From Bolinopsis microptera (taxonomy: Eukaryota; Ctenophora; Tentaculata; Lobata; Bolinopsidae): a stretch of 64,000 nt of DNA. The position numbers and the translations under genes were made by a program. Below, in pieces: positions 1-11,300 of the stretch; within the stretch, counting starts at the first letter, position 1; each line of letters opens with the position of its first letter. The notes under the pieces were generated by a model, which did no database searches, was not told where the DNA came from, and saw only the letters and a program-made list of their open reading frames with translations. The stretch covers positions 15,085,837 to 15,149,836 of the forward strand of contig NC_087073.1 in assembly GCF_026151205.1 (NCBI RefSeq), in the 5' to 3' direction.

Positions 1-1000
1 ATCTCTCAACAATCCAGGGTATGGTTTAAATATCAGTCTTAACTTGACACACGCTGCAACCCCTTTTGATCGCGTGCACGAGAGGTATACAACGTGTAGC
101 AAGTCTTAACTGGGTAGTTTGCAGGTGCATTGTTTTTGGTGAACAGATTTTGACAAAGATAATTTCAGTATTTTAACAGCGGAGTAACAAAGCTGACAAC
201 TTTGAAAAGACAGCTTTCTCAAAAGCTGCAAACCACCATGCGGTGAACTATTGAAACTAGGGACACTGATAGTGATATAATATGTTTGAGCAGTTATAGA
301 CCGGACAATTGGTATATTTTGTTGACCATTGTTAATGATCTGGCCCGGCGCGCGCTACTTCGTATCACTTGCCATTTCGAGAAGAAAGCGGCGCGCGCTA
401 CTTCGAAGAAATTTAGACGAGTAACATCCGTCAATATATTTTTAAAGCAAAAGCATACTCTGATAATTATACCCGTTGGCGTTAATGGTTAATTTCAAAC
501 ATAATTTTTTTCGCTCGTATAAATACAAAATGTTTGTTTCTTTTCCTGCAATAAATTGTTTTTCTCTGGGTAAATAATTTTGTGTATGCTTAAATGATTA
601 TTTAAGCATACACCAAATTGTTTAGTCAATATTTAGTTTTAGTTACAGTTTGCACGTAAATTAAAATTTGCATTATAAATTGTTTCAGTTTATTTCGTGG
701 TTCGTATAGATTCTCACAGTACATTTTAGTTTGGGTTGTAGGTAAAGTTTATAACGCTAGAAGTTGGAAGTAGTATTAAGCTTTTGATGGACTTTTGATA
801 TAATATTTTGTTAATTGAAAAAAATGAAATGCGTTATGGCAAAAGATTTCATGCGTAACTGAGATAATGCTATATTGTTAGTTTATTACCTTTTGCCCGC
901 TCGAGGCTCCCCAAATATCGCATTCGTTACTTTGACCAACCACCAAATAATAACTATAAGCTGTAAGATAGCACTTTTCGGTCAGTGATCCCAATCAACA
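1..1000. repeat. Dispersed/duplicated flank segment, copy 1
   Basis: This stretch aligns by eye with 12990-14620: the same start (ATCTCTCAACAATCCAGG), the shared AACTTTGAAAAGAC block near 200 and 13850, and CAAATATCGCATTCGTTA near 912 and 14582. The first 35 bases also match 6703-6740. It is probably the 3' flank of another unit of the tandem duplication that lies upstream of the window. Small insertions distinguish the copies (see 44-101 and 330-440). No gene is visible. Confidence 0.7.
44..101. mobile_element. 58-bp insertion with 9-bp target duplication
   Basis: AGTCTTAAC occurs at 35-43 and again at 102-110, bracketing 58 bp that is absent from the homologous sequence at 6735-6750 and 13017-13030. 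The insert has partly complementary ends (TTGACACACG and CGTGTAGCA) and a GCGTGCACGAG dyad. It looks like a very short non-autonomous DNA element. Confidence 0.6.
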
Positions 1001-1832
1001 ATAAAAGTAGCCCTCATATATATAATAATCGGGCCATAGTTTCAGCCCAATATTGCAGTGTATAAGACATGTACCGTTAGGAAGGTTAAAGCAGTTTGTA
1101 GCTGTCATATCAGTATTTGAAGCGAACAGACTGTATTCTCTGAATATTATAGTGACCTGCTATTTACCGGGATTGCTATGCGCTAGCAGTATAGCACTCT
1201 TGATATGAAGGACAGAATTATCTTTTATGCCAAGGATTTAGTACAGTTTAAAGTGCGTCCAGCACTAGCAGACTGGGTGATCGCTTTTGTACTGGCCAAC
1301 TGTTCCACCACTTCAATTATTTAAGGTACCAAGTTGCTTGGTAAACAGTTAAGCATCTCTAAACCGTCGTGAACAGTGAGTACCATGTTAATGAGCATAC
1401 TAGTTTATAATTATACTGTTTTAATGAGGACATACCATTAGTTTATCATATTAAGATTTGTTCCTCGTCAAAATTCCAATGTCATGACCCAAAACTAGCC
1501 AATGTCTTACTCTTACTACATCATAATTTGTGTTAGTGGTTAGATTTAAGCAGGTCGCCCTGCCCTCTACCCTCTGCCAAAACCGGCCAGTTTGCCTCAA
1601 CTTTTGAGCAAAAATATCTCAACTCGTTGAAGTTTTCATGTTTTCCTTTGCAGAAGGCAAAAATATCGTAGGGAATAAGTATAGTAATTGGGTTTAAATA
1701 TATAAGGTGGGCAAACGGGCTCTTACTATTTCGCTCGCCCAAAAATTTCGGCTCTTACTAATTCGCTCGCCCAAAAATTTCACGTGACTTTGGTTTTTAT
1801 GGTTTTGCAGCCGTACAAAACGGTTTTTACAT

Positions 1833-1925
1833 AAACCCTAATCCCAACCCTAACCCTAACCATAACCCCGAAGCTATACATAACCCTTACTTATACTACA
1901 ACCCTAACCCTAACCAGTAACCCGA
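1833..1925 (+). repeat. Short interstitial telomere-like repeat
   Basis: Degenerate runs of CCCTAA/ACCCTA are interrupted by unrelated bases. The canonical animal telomere unit is TTAGGG (CCCTAA on this strand). The tract is too short and degenerate to mark a chromosome end. Confidence 0.6.
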
Positions 1926-2179
1926 GCCCTAAACAATCGAATTCATGTTTTACTAGCCTGTCACGTGACCAAAACGGTTTTTTGCCCATAACTATCCAGG
2001 GAAGCATTTTTACCCTACGTCATGGGGGATGATTCAGAATCAGCGTCCAAAAATACACCGATTCAGATCAATTTCATACCCAAAGGGCCTTTTCACAAGA
2101 ATTTTAGTAGGAGCGGGGCAAACGTCGCTACGTTAATATTATATTAGTATTACATATTACGTTATTAAAGTTCTAACAC

Positions 2180-3847
2180 AGTAAGATCAGATCTCGCGAC
2201 CTATCTCAACAGACTTCGTCCTACCACCTGCCAAACTTCACTGAGATAGGAGAAATTCGTCCTCTTTGACGGCGTGACTGACGATGGATCCAGAATGATT
2301 CTCTACTCCTCGGAACCTCAAAATCCTCGGAGACAACCCTAACTGGATTGTCGATGGAGCGTTCTATGTCTGCCCTAGGATATTCCGACAGAGTTACTCC
2401 ATCCACGCTGTCATCGATAAGAAGTGCATCCCTTTGGTGTACTCTCTACTTTCTGACAAGACGGAGAATACGTATATATTTTTGTTGAATATTATAACTA
2501 AAAACCAGGCAGCAGCTAAACTAGAGCGGTATTTGGAAACCTGTTTATCTGTTAGTTATTTCTAACTCACGATTGGGTTCAGTTGTCGTTTCAAAGTTAA
2601 TTAGGTAGACTGATTGGGTTTAAGATTATTGAATTGGGTTCAGTTGTCCGGTAGCTATCGTATTCTCCGTCTTGTCAGAAAGTAGAGCGTACACCAAAGG
2701 GATGCACTTCTTATCGATGACAGCGTGGATGGAGTAACTCTGTCGGAATATCCTAGGGCAGACATAGAACGCTCCATCGACAATCCAGTTAGGGTTGTCT
2801 CCGAGGATTTTGAGGTTCCGAGGAGTAGAGAATCATTCTGGATCCATCGTCAGTCACGCCGTCAAAGAGGACGAATTTCTCCTATCTCAGTGAAGTTTGG
2901 CAGGTGGTAGGACGAAGTCTGTTGAGATAGGTCGCGAGATCTGATCTAACAAGCTTACGTGTTCACGAAGCGTGCCAAAAAGGATATACGATCCACTGCT
3001 CCTCAAGCAGACTCGAGATCTGAACCATGGCAGGTCCTCCCAAAGCATTAGAATACACGAGATCTGAGCCAAGTAATCTGAGCAAAGTAACCTGAACCAC
3101 TTTATTGGCTAGTTCCCGAAGTGGTCTTACCAACGAGGAGGATACTTTGACTTATTCTACCTTAGGGGTCGTTCACATATTACGTAATCATTTTCTGGAA
3201 CATTTTTACCTCCCCCCTCCGTAATCAGTTTTACACATAGCTATTGTGTCAATTGGGTTCAGTTGTCGGTCACCCCGACCCGTCATACGTCCTTTACTGG
3301 ACAAGTAAGCAGTGAGCTACTAGTTCACTAATGGTATTGGGACAGCTGCAATGACACGGTTTACTTGTCTTTGTGAGCAGTGAGCTACTAGTTCACTAAT
3401 GATATTTTGACAGCTTGGTAATAATAATATTGACCCCAGGCAAAGACCTGCAACATATTCGCCCCATTCACCCGGCCTCATAACATGGCGATCTAACCCT
3501 TTTTAAGTGAGTGGGCTTACCTCAACTAATGGTATTGTAGTAGCGAATATCCTAGGTTGAAAAGTGATCTGTATGCAGGATTATAGAGAAGCAATGGTCA
3601 TAGTATGCCCTTGTGGTCTTGGTGGCTCAACAGTTGTTGTTATTTTATAGCTCAACAGTTGTTGTTATTTTATAGCAGGAACCATTTTATTACAAATTTA
3701 AAAACAAAATCCAGCAAATTTTCAGGCCAAACATCATATCTCCGACCCAAGACTCGAGATCTGAACCATGGCTGGCCCTCCCAAAGCATTAGAATACACG
3801 AGATCTGAGCCAAGTAATCTGAGCAAAGTAACCTGAACCCACACTAA
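2180..3847. mobile_element. 1.67-kb insertion carrying a large inverted repeat
   Basis: The flank copy at 7025-7045 reads straight through TTCTAACAGCCC. In this copy the sequence splits after TTCTAACA (near 2179) and resumes at CTAACAGCCC (near 3847), which implies an insertion with CTAACA at both edges. It contains the 289-bp inverted repeat (2184-2472/2659-2947) and two direct copies of a ~95-bp segment (3006-3102 and 3746-3838, both with GAGATCTGAACCATGG). No transposase reading frame is visible. Confidence 0.6.
2184..2947. repeat. Inverted repeat, 289-bp arms, 186-bp spacer
   Basis: The left arm 2184-2472 is the reverse complement of the right arm 2659-2947 with very few differences (one seen: CTCTCTAC against GTAGAGCG near the inner end). 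Both arms contain the same 61-codon open frame, inverted relative to each other; I do not recognise the peptide and treat it as incidental. Near-identity of the arms implies a recent origin or gene conversion. A transcript crossing it would form a long hairpin. Confidence 0.85.
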
Positions 3848-3930
3848 CAGCCCAAATCCTGTATTTTACCTTAATTTTTGTGCCATTGCTGAGGAGAGTG
3901 GAGACTTTTTACAATCACAGTTCCTCTCGG

Positions 3931-4242
3931 CAGTGGCGTAACGAAGGGCCCCGCTTACCCCGCTGTAGTTGTACAGGGGGGGGGGGGGGGGGGAGGGGGG
4001 GGGGCAAAATCGTCGTTGAATGTGGGACAATTTTGAAAAACTTAACTGAGGTACTAGCAAAACTGCGCGTTTTGCTCTAGAAACACACTATTTTAGAGAT
4101 TTTACCGGCATAATATCCTCTAAAAGTAAAATCACCTAATTTGTTCAATTTAAAGGAGGGGCGCCAAAAGGGGAGGGGGCGCCAACAGTGGGGCGCATTT
4201 TCGGCGGGGGCTGGGGCACCAACAGGCAACGTTACGCCACTG
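3931..4242. mobile_element. hAT-like MITE, 312 bp, 8-bp TSD
   Basis: The ends are inverted: CAGTGGCGTAACG on the left and CGTTACGCCACTG on the right. CCTCTCGG flanks both sides (3923-3930 and 4243-4250), an 8-bp target duplication as expected for hAT transposases. The interior has a poly-G run (3976-4004) and no transposase. The same insertion with the same target duplication is present at 7128-7424, so it predates the local duplication. Confidence 0.85.
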
Positions 4243-4338
4243 CCTCTCGGGATGTCTGTTTAAGTGTTCAATAGCCTGATGTTAAGTAGAACTAGAAAGG
4301 CAGACATTTCTTTAATCCAAAAGCTGCGTAGGCTAAAA

Positions 4339-5621
4339 CGGTTCACGTACTGTAGTGCGACACGTACTCTAGTGCGACACGTACCCTAGTGCGAAACCTC
4401 CAAGATCGACACTGTCGCAGTAGAGTACGCTACCTGGATCGTAGTGCGACACGTACCCTAGTGCGACAGAGAATTTTCAAGGCCGACACTGTCGCACTAC
4501 AGTGCGCTACCTGGACTGTAGTGCGACACGTACTAAAGTGAGACAAAACACTTAACACATTCAATACAAATTTTACTTACCATTTTTAATGACAAGAGTG
4601 TAGTCGTGTATGAGTAATGGGGTTAAATATAAAATCAAAGATTGCAATCACTATATTCAATTCAAAATCATTGTTCCAACACACTTCAACTAATCCCTTC
4701 TGTCATAATCATCGTAGCTATCAATCACAGCGTTCAAGCGACGGTCGTAATCAGTCCACTCCTTCAGTCGGCGAGGAGGTAGTTGTCTGACTCTGAGCAT
4801 CTTCATTCTTCTGGTTGATCTTCCATTGGGTAAGATCCTGCTCCTTCTTCAGGACGTCGATAAATCGCCAGATAGTAGGGTTGGTGCAGCCCATCAAGGG
4901 GGAGAGGAGGTTTGTGTTCCGACCCAGGTACGTTCGTAGTAGTCACTAGGCAGCAAAGGAATCCATCTCCGAGGGAAGGGTTGCTTTCAGCTGCGTCCAG
5001 GTCACAGTAGTGCTGTTCGTCAGACCATGAGACGTCCGGAGCAGGTCTTCTCAGTGCATCGCCAGTAGGTCTTGTCGTCGCGATTCTTAACGTTTCTTGA
5101 ACCAGTAGTGCGTCCAGGAATGAAGGTGATTGAAGAAGACATGTTGATGTTGTTCGATGCTTTGGTAGAATCATGGTGACCTTATTTATGACCCAAGCAT
5201 ATGAACTTGTTATCCCAATCGGAGATATACCTTCATACGATGCGTGTGATAGGAATGAGGATCATATGCTGCTTAAGAGTTACCCAGTGGATCACACACT
5301 GCATACGTGGCTTGAACTGACCCGAAGGAATTATGATCTGTGGATAACTTCGAAACACGTGATGTGAACCGACGAATCGTATTCGCAAGATCACTTCGAA
5401 ATAAGTGACGTGAACCGACCCAACGAATGACTTAATGGTCCATATGAAGGATAAGATGTGACCTGAACCTGGAAATAAGTCAGGATATTTTGTCGCATTA
5501 GAGTACGCTACCTGGATCGTAGTGCGACACGTACTGTAGTGCGACAGAGGGTGTTTTTGTCGGACTTCGCACTAGAGTACGTGTCGCTCTAGAGTATGTG
5601 TCGCACTACAGTACGATTACC
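4339..5621. mobile_element. DNA transposon, 1283 bp, 9-bp TSD, repeated termini
   Basis: GGCTAAAAC lies at 4330-4338 and 5622-5630 and brackets an insert missing from the duplicate flank (GGCCAAAAC, about 7517-7525). The left terminus carries CGTACTGTAGTGCGACAC followed by CGTACTCTAGTGCGAC; the right terminus carries the same motifs inverted. Further copies lie inward near 4440-4520 and 5490-5600. A 9-bp duplication with long subterminal repeats fits Mutator-like elements. Open frames inside (4803-5174 minus, 123 aa; 5173-5367 plus, 64 aa) are not recognised as transposase, so it is probably non-autonomous. Confidence 0.8.
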
Positions 5622-6447
5622 GGCTAAAACCAGTGTGGGACGTTAAGCAGGTCGAGAATCGGAGCCTCACAACTAAATATGTGAATACTTTGACGATTTA
5701 TAATCATAACTTTATATAACGTGAACGTTGACATGGGGCAATGTCATACAGAAGGGGAGAAATGTCTTTAATTCAAATCTTTATAGACTAAAACCTGGGT
5801 ACGAACGTCAAGTAAGCTGAGAATTGGAACCCTCCTCTCCGATTATAATTGTAATGTCTTATGTCATGAAAGCTTTAGCCAACAGCTTTATTGCTTCGAA
5901 GTTGTCAATTTATATCAATTATGTTATTGTTCGAGGAGTAGAAAAAGTTTAAATTCAAAAGCCGTATAGACTATAAAATCAGGGTAGACAACCATATTAG
6001 GCTGAGGATTTGAGTCTCACAACTGATTTATGTGAATAATTTGAACAATATGCCAATTTATAATGCAAACAGTTCCAAGGAACAAGGGGATACATGGCCA
6101 TTGGCCATCTGTGTCAGAGACGCAAGCAATGCACGTAGCCGCGCCATCAAAATGTTCCTGTTATTTGGCCACGTCTTTTGGACAAGGAAACCGATTTTAT
6201 CAAGGCTTTTTTTTCAAAAATAACAATGCATTTTATCGAGGATACCTGCAGTACGCATAAAATCGAATCTGCTGACATAAACTGAAAATCTATTGAAATT
6301 ATAACGCTTAAATATATTTAATTTTATACTTATAGTTACTATGCGCAGAATGCGAGTAGTGTTCATGAACATATCATTTTGAATAGGTTTGTGAGATTAA
6401 CACTTTAATCTGATTCTAACCGACAATTTTCATTTCTATAGACAAAG

Positions 6448-6487
6448 ATGTCAAAGTTTCTCCGATTAACGCTTCAGCTATATTAAC
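6448..6487 (+). pseudogene. Truncated copy of the secreted-protein gene (exon 1 stub)
   Basis: The leader ATG and first codons (MSKFLRLTLQL, against MSIFLRLTLQL at 8315) are followed within about 35 bases by a sudden jump into sequence that matches the 3' flank of the intact gene (GACGATTTCATGTTGTGG, here at 6491 and at 12776). The upstream 840 bases also match 7520-8314. So this is one unit of a tandem duplication in which everything from mid-exon 1 to about 210 bases past the stop has been deleted. It cannot encode the protein. Confidence 0.8.
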
Positions 6488-6850
6488 GCTGACGATTTCA
6501 TGTTGTGGACTAACATTTTCTGCTTGTTCTAATTTTGTATCGCAATGATTCTCAAAGACCCCAGATCATACTTTACATTTGGTGTGGCATTATTCCAGTA
6601 GAGGGCAAACATTGGCATAAAGTATCTTCATCATAGCTGCTAGTCTGTGTTCTGAATTTACATGAGCTTTGAGACAAGGGGAGTGACAAAATTCTAATCT
6701 TAATATCTCTCAACAATCCAGGGTATGGTTTAAATATCAGTCTTAAGTGGGTAATTTGCAGGTGTATTGTTATAGTCGGACCTAATGCATCATAGAGACA
6801 CCACACTAAATAGCTCTTCCTTTGTCCACACAAGGTAAGACAAGGATCTA
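6488..6850. repeat. 3'-flank duplicate, copy 2
   Basis: Matches 12773-13120 over essentially its whole length (shared AAAGACCCCAGATCATACTT and CAATCCAGGGTATGG). It follows the truncated gene copy just as the 12.8-kb copy follows the intact gene. The open frame on the minus strand is shared by both copies, but I see no reason to call it a gene. Confidence 0.75.
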
Positions 6851-7127
6851 AGAAGGCCACCGTTTAGCCTAGCTCCAGGTAATGACGCCCGCGCCCTAAA
6901 ACATGAATATTAACTTTTCTCATTCTGGTTATTAACTTTGTGACACTCCGAGAGCTAATAAATGGTAATTGGGTTTAATTTTAAATATAAAGTGGGCAAA
7001 CGTCGCTAAGTTAATATTAGTATTAGTATAATTACGTTATTAAAGTTCTAACAGCCCAAATCCTTTATTTTACCTTAATTTTTGTGCCATTGCTGAGGAG
7101 ACTTTTAACACTCACAGTACCTCTCGG

Positions 7128-7424
7128 CAGTGGCGTATCGAAGGGCCCCGCTGACCCTGCTGTGTGGGGAGGGCGCCATCTTAGGGGGCGCAAAATCGTC
7201 GTTTGAATGTGGGACAATTTTGAAAAACTTAACTGATATGAGGTACTAGCAAAACTGCGCGTTTTGCTCTAGAAAAACACACTTTTTTTAGAAATTTTAC
7301 TTGCATATACCCTCTAAAATCACCTAATTTGTTCAATTTTAGGGAGGGGCGCCAAAAGGGGAGGGGGTGCCAACAGTTAGGCGCATTTTCGCCGGGGGCG
7401 CCAACAAGCAACGTTACGCCACTG
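7128..7424. mobile_element. hAT-like MITE, second copy of the 3931 insertion
   Basis: Inverted ends CAGTGGCGTA/TACGCCACTG with CCTCTCGG at 7120-7127 and 7425-7432, the same target duplication as the copy at 3931-4242. It was duplicated along with its host segment rather than inserted independently. The long G run of the other copy is shortened here. Confidence 0.8.
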
Positions 7425-7519
7425 CCTCTCGGGATTTCTGTTCCAATGTTCAATAGCCTGCTGCCTGATGTTAAGTAGAAAGGCAGACATTTCTTTAATC
7501 CAAAAGCTGCGTAGGCCAA

Positions 7520-8314
7520 AACCAGTGTGGGACGTTCATCAGGCCGAGAATCGGAGCCTCACAACTAAATATGTGAATACTTTGACGATTTATAATTATA
7601 ACTTGAACGTGAACGTTGGCATGGGGCAATGTCATACTGATACAGAAGGGGAGAAATGTCTTTCATTCAAATCTTTTTATAAAAACCTGGGTGCGAACGT
7701 CAAGTAAGCTGAGAATTGGAACCCTCCTCTCCGATTATAATTGTAATGTCATGAAAGCTTTAGCCAACAGCTTAATTGCTTCGAAGTTGTCAATTTATAT
7801 CAATTATGTTATTGTTAGAGGGGTAGAAAAAGTTTAAATTCAAAAGCCGTATAGACTAAAACCAGGGTAAACAATCGTATTAGGCTGAGGATTTGAGTAT
7901 CACAACTGATTTATGTAAATAATTTGAACAATATGCCAATTTATAATGCGAACAGTTGCAAGGAACAAGGGGATCTGTGTCAGAGACGCAGGCAATGCAC
8001 GTACATCTGCGCCATCAAAATGTTCCTGTTATTTGGCCACGTCTTATTTGGACAAGGAAACCGATTTTATCTGTTATCAAGGTTTTTCCAAAAATAATAA
8101 TGCATTTTATCGAGGATACTTGCAGTACGCAGAAAACCGAATCTGCTGACATAAACTGAAATCTATTGAAATTATAACACTTAAATATATTTATACTTAT
8201 AGTTATTATGCGCAGAATGCGAGTAGTGTTCATGAACATATCATTTTGAATAAGTTTGTGAGATTGACACTATAATCTGATTCTAACCGACAATTTTCAT
8301 TTCTATAGACAAAG
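7520..8314 (+). promoter_or_regulatory. Upstream region of the secreted-protein gene (duplicated)
   Basis: This ~800-base segment ends at the start codon of the intact gene and matches 5640-6447 ahead of the truncated copy. It therefore contains whatever promoter and 5' UTR the gene has. I cannot place a TATA box or start site with confidence; TATTTATACTTATAG near 8187-8201 is AT-rich but unremarkable for this genome. Confidence 0.4.
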
Positions 8315-11300
8315 ATGTCAATATTTCTCCGATTAACGCTTCAGCTAGTGCTACTCTTATCTCTAGCTCAATGTGGTAAGTAACAATATATTACTGACTG
8401 TTTTGTTTTCAGTGTTCAGTTTCTCACTTGTCAGATTGTACAAATAACGCAGATTTATAGTAATTGGGCCAGTTGGTAGATCACCGACCGGCTATAAGCC
8501 GGCTACTAACCGGCTATAAGCCGGCTTATAGCCGGCTACAATTTTTATAGCCGGCTATAAGCCGGCTTATAGCCGGTTAGTAGCCGCTTACATTTGTTGT
8601 TGAGCGACGGCTATTAGCCGGTTATAAAAACTCAGTTCAGTACGATGAAGTTAAGTTAATATCTTATAACCGGCTTATAGCCGGCTTATAACCACTTTCG
8701 ATACCTAAACGGCTAATAGCCGGCTTATAACCGGCTAATAGCCGTTTTCGCTGAATTTCTTATAGCCGGCTCCTGACTATCGTTCAGTACGATGAAGTTG
8801 AGTTAATATCTTATAACCGGCTTATAGCCGGCTTATAACCACTTTCGATACCTAAACGGCTAATAGCCGGCTTATAACCGGCTAATAGCCGTTTTCACTG
8901 AATTTCTTATAGCCGATACCTAAACGGCTAATAGCCGGCTTATAACCGGCTAATAGCCGTCGCTCAACAACAAATGTAAGCGGCTACTAACCGGCTATAA
9001 GCCGGCTTATAGCCGGCTATAAAAATTGTAGCCGGCTATAAGCCGGTTTATAGCCGGCTTATAACCGGCTTATAGCCGGTCGGTGATCTACCAATTTCCC
9101 AGTAATTGTAACGCTACTGGTATAGTGGTATGTTTCTTTTACACAGCTTGTTGTCATGTTCGTTGTAGCCAAAAAGATCTTTATCGAACAATACACAAAT
9201 GTTATAAACAAAGGTATAGTAGAAGTAATACGTGTTATTGCAGCTAAGAGAGAAAGACTAGCGGATGAGTTAGTCCCAGTCAGTGCTGAACAGTTCGGAA
9301 CAGCTGTGGAAGATTACGAGGAGGATATTGGGGCTGCTAACGCTATAGACCTAGAACTAGATACCCGTTCCAGGTTAAATACTCTTTCTCATGATGATCC
9401 TTCCTGGTTAAAGTTAACTCTAGACCAGGTTCACTGTGTTGAACAAGTGATATGGATTGAATATGGTGGCATGGGCACTACTACTAGTCGTACTTTCATC
9501 ACCTGGACCTGCTCTGATGGAGACTGTAGTACCTGTGAGTGTGAGTGTGTACACTGCAGCGACTTCATACTCACAGTGTACACAAAGGGAGCATCTCTAT
9601 CTGGCTCTGACTGCGGAGACACGGTGAAAATAGAGGGGATCAAAGTTGATCTATATTATTCTTTAGCGGAGATAGTGATAATCGGGAGACAAGGTGAGAT
9701 AAAATATCAGCAGGTATGAAATGTGCACTGTTCACTGTAGTGTTATAGTGTAATGTTAAACAAACCAAGATGAAGAAGTGGGATAGTATTCATCAGTCGT
9801 TCAGTAAATTGTCAAATAAACGTTAATTTAGTTCAACATCGAATGAAACTTGTGATAATAAGCATTACCTCATTGGACCTTATTTAACGGACTGCTTCAC
9901 AGCAGTCGTTAATCAGTAAAAATTTGGATATAATTTATTTCGATAATAGAAATTGAAATTGACCGAAATTAAAAAGTAGTCATATAATATCTGGAACAAT
10001 ACGTTCGTAGTGAACTTTGTTCAACGGACTTTGACTTGGACGTAAACGGGCAAACTTTATTAGAACACACATTAAAATAAACGCTATGGCGTCCAATTAA
10101 TATCCGTTCAAATAAATTCCGGTAAGGTACCTACTACATTAAACACTCTAATTATTAATTTAGAAAACTGTAAATTGAAATTGTTACATTAGTAGAAAAG
10201 GTATTTGCTATTTTCAGAACCGTGCGATGCAGGACAACGCCTTGACCAGATGAACGGTTGTGTAAACTGCCCGGAGAATCAGTGGAGCTCGGATGGAAAT
10301 AACGCTGCTACTTGCTACAAATGTCGTTCAGGGAAAGGGGTGGCAGCTGGAGAAGGGAAAAAGGAAAGTGATTGTGCTTGGGGTAAGTTCAGTTTTTTAA
10401 TGTGATTGTAATCAGAACTTATTTCCATCAAATCTTGTTGGAGCAGCATTCAATCGTAATTTCTTGAAGCCTTTCGACAAAGGCTTGTTGGAGCAGCATT
10501 CAATCGTAATTTCTTGAAGCCTTTCGACAAAGAGTTGTGGAGTGTAAACGCTAGAAGTTGTAAATTACGATTTTCAAGGTAATGAACAATTATTACCATC
10601 CTTCTTTTCAGAGCCGTGTGATGCTGGACAATTCCTTCATCAGAGGAGCGGCTGTGTGGAATGTCCGGAAGATGGGTGGAGTGTTGCTGGAAATACGAAC
10701 CCATCTTGTACAGCCTGTCCAGAAGAAAAAGGTGTTGTAGCTGGGCAGGGTAAACAAGAAAGTGACTGCACATGGAGTGAGTTAGATCACAATTCACACT
10801 GTTATAACAACCCAGTTCATCAAAAATCAACTTTATTATTAACTATAGTTATAGACGTAGAAAGCTTTTTTGATCACTGGAAATTGAAAGCAAACAAAAC
10901 TTTCATTTTTTCGGCAGATTTCGATTTGAGAGAAGTTGTAATTTGGTCTATTAGTATTATATACTCTAATTATTAATTTAGAAAACTTTGTAAATTTAAA
11001 TTGTTACATTGGTAGAGAAGGTTTATATCTGTTATTTTCAGAACCGTGCGATGCAGGACAACGTCTTGACCAGATCAACGGTTGTGTAAACTGCCCGGAG
11101 AATCAGTGGAGCTCGGATGGAAATAACGCTGCTACTTGCCAGGAATGTCCTTCAGGGAAAGGGGTGGCAGCTGGAGAAGGGAAAAAAGAAAGTGATTGTG
11201 CTTTGGGTAAGTTAGGCTCTTCTATTTTACTTGTAATCAGACCTTACCTTATTGGACGTCATTTTACCGGACATTACGTGAACGGACATAATTTTGAACG

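Noticed and set aside
2221..2910. Two identical 61-codon frames on opposite strands
   Set aside because: A consequence of the inverted repeat; no start context or family match.
4803..5174. 123-codon frame inside the 9-bp-TSD element as a transposase
   Set aside because: No DDE, zinc-finger or other transposase motif visible; left as an unassigned frame within the element.
9147..9168. Acceptor at 9146 for exon 2 of the secreted-protein gene
   Set aside because: Splicing there puts the exon in a frame that stops after about 34 codons; the AG at 9167-9168 keeps the long frame.
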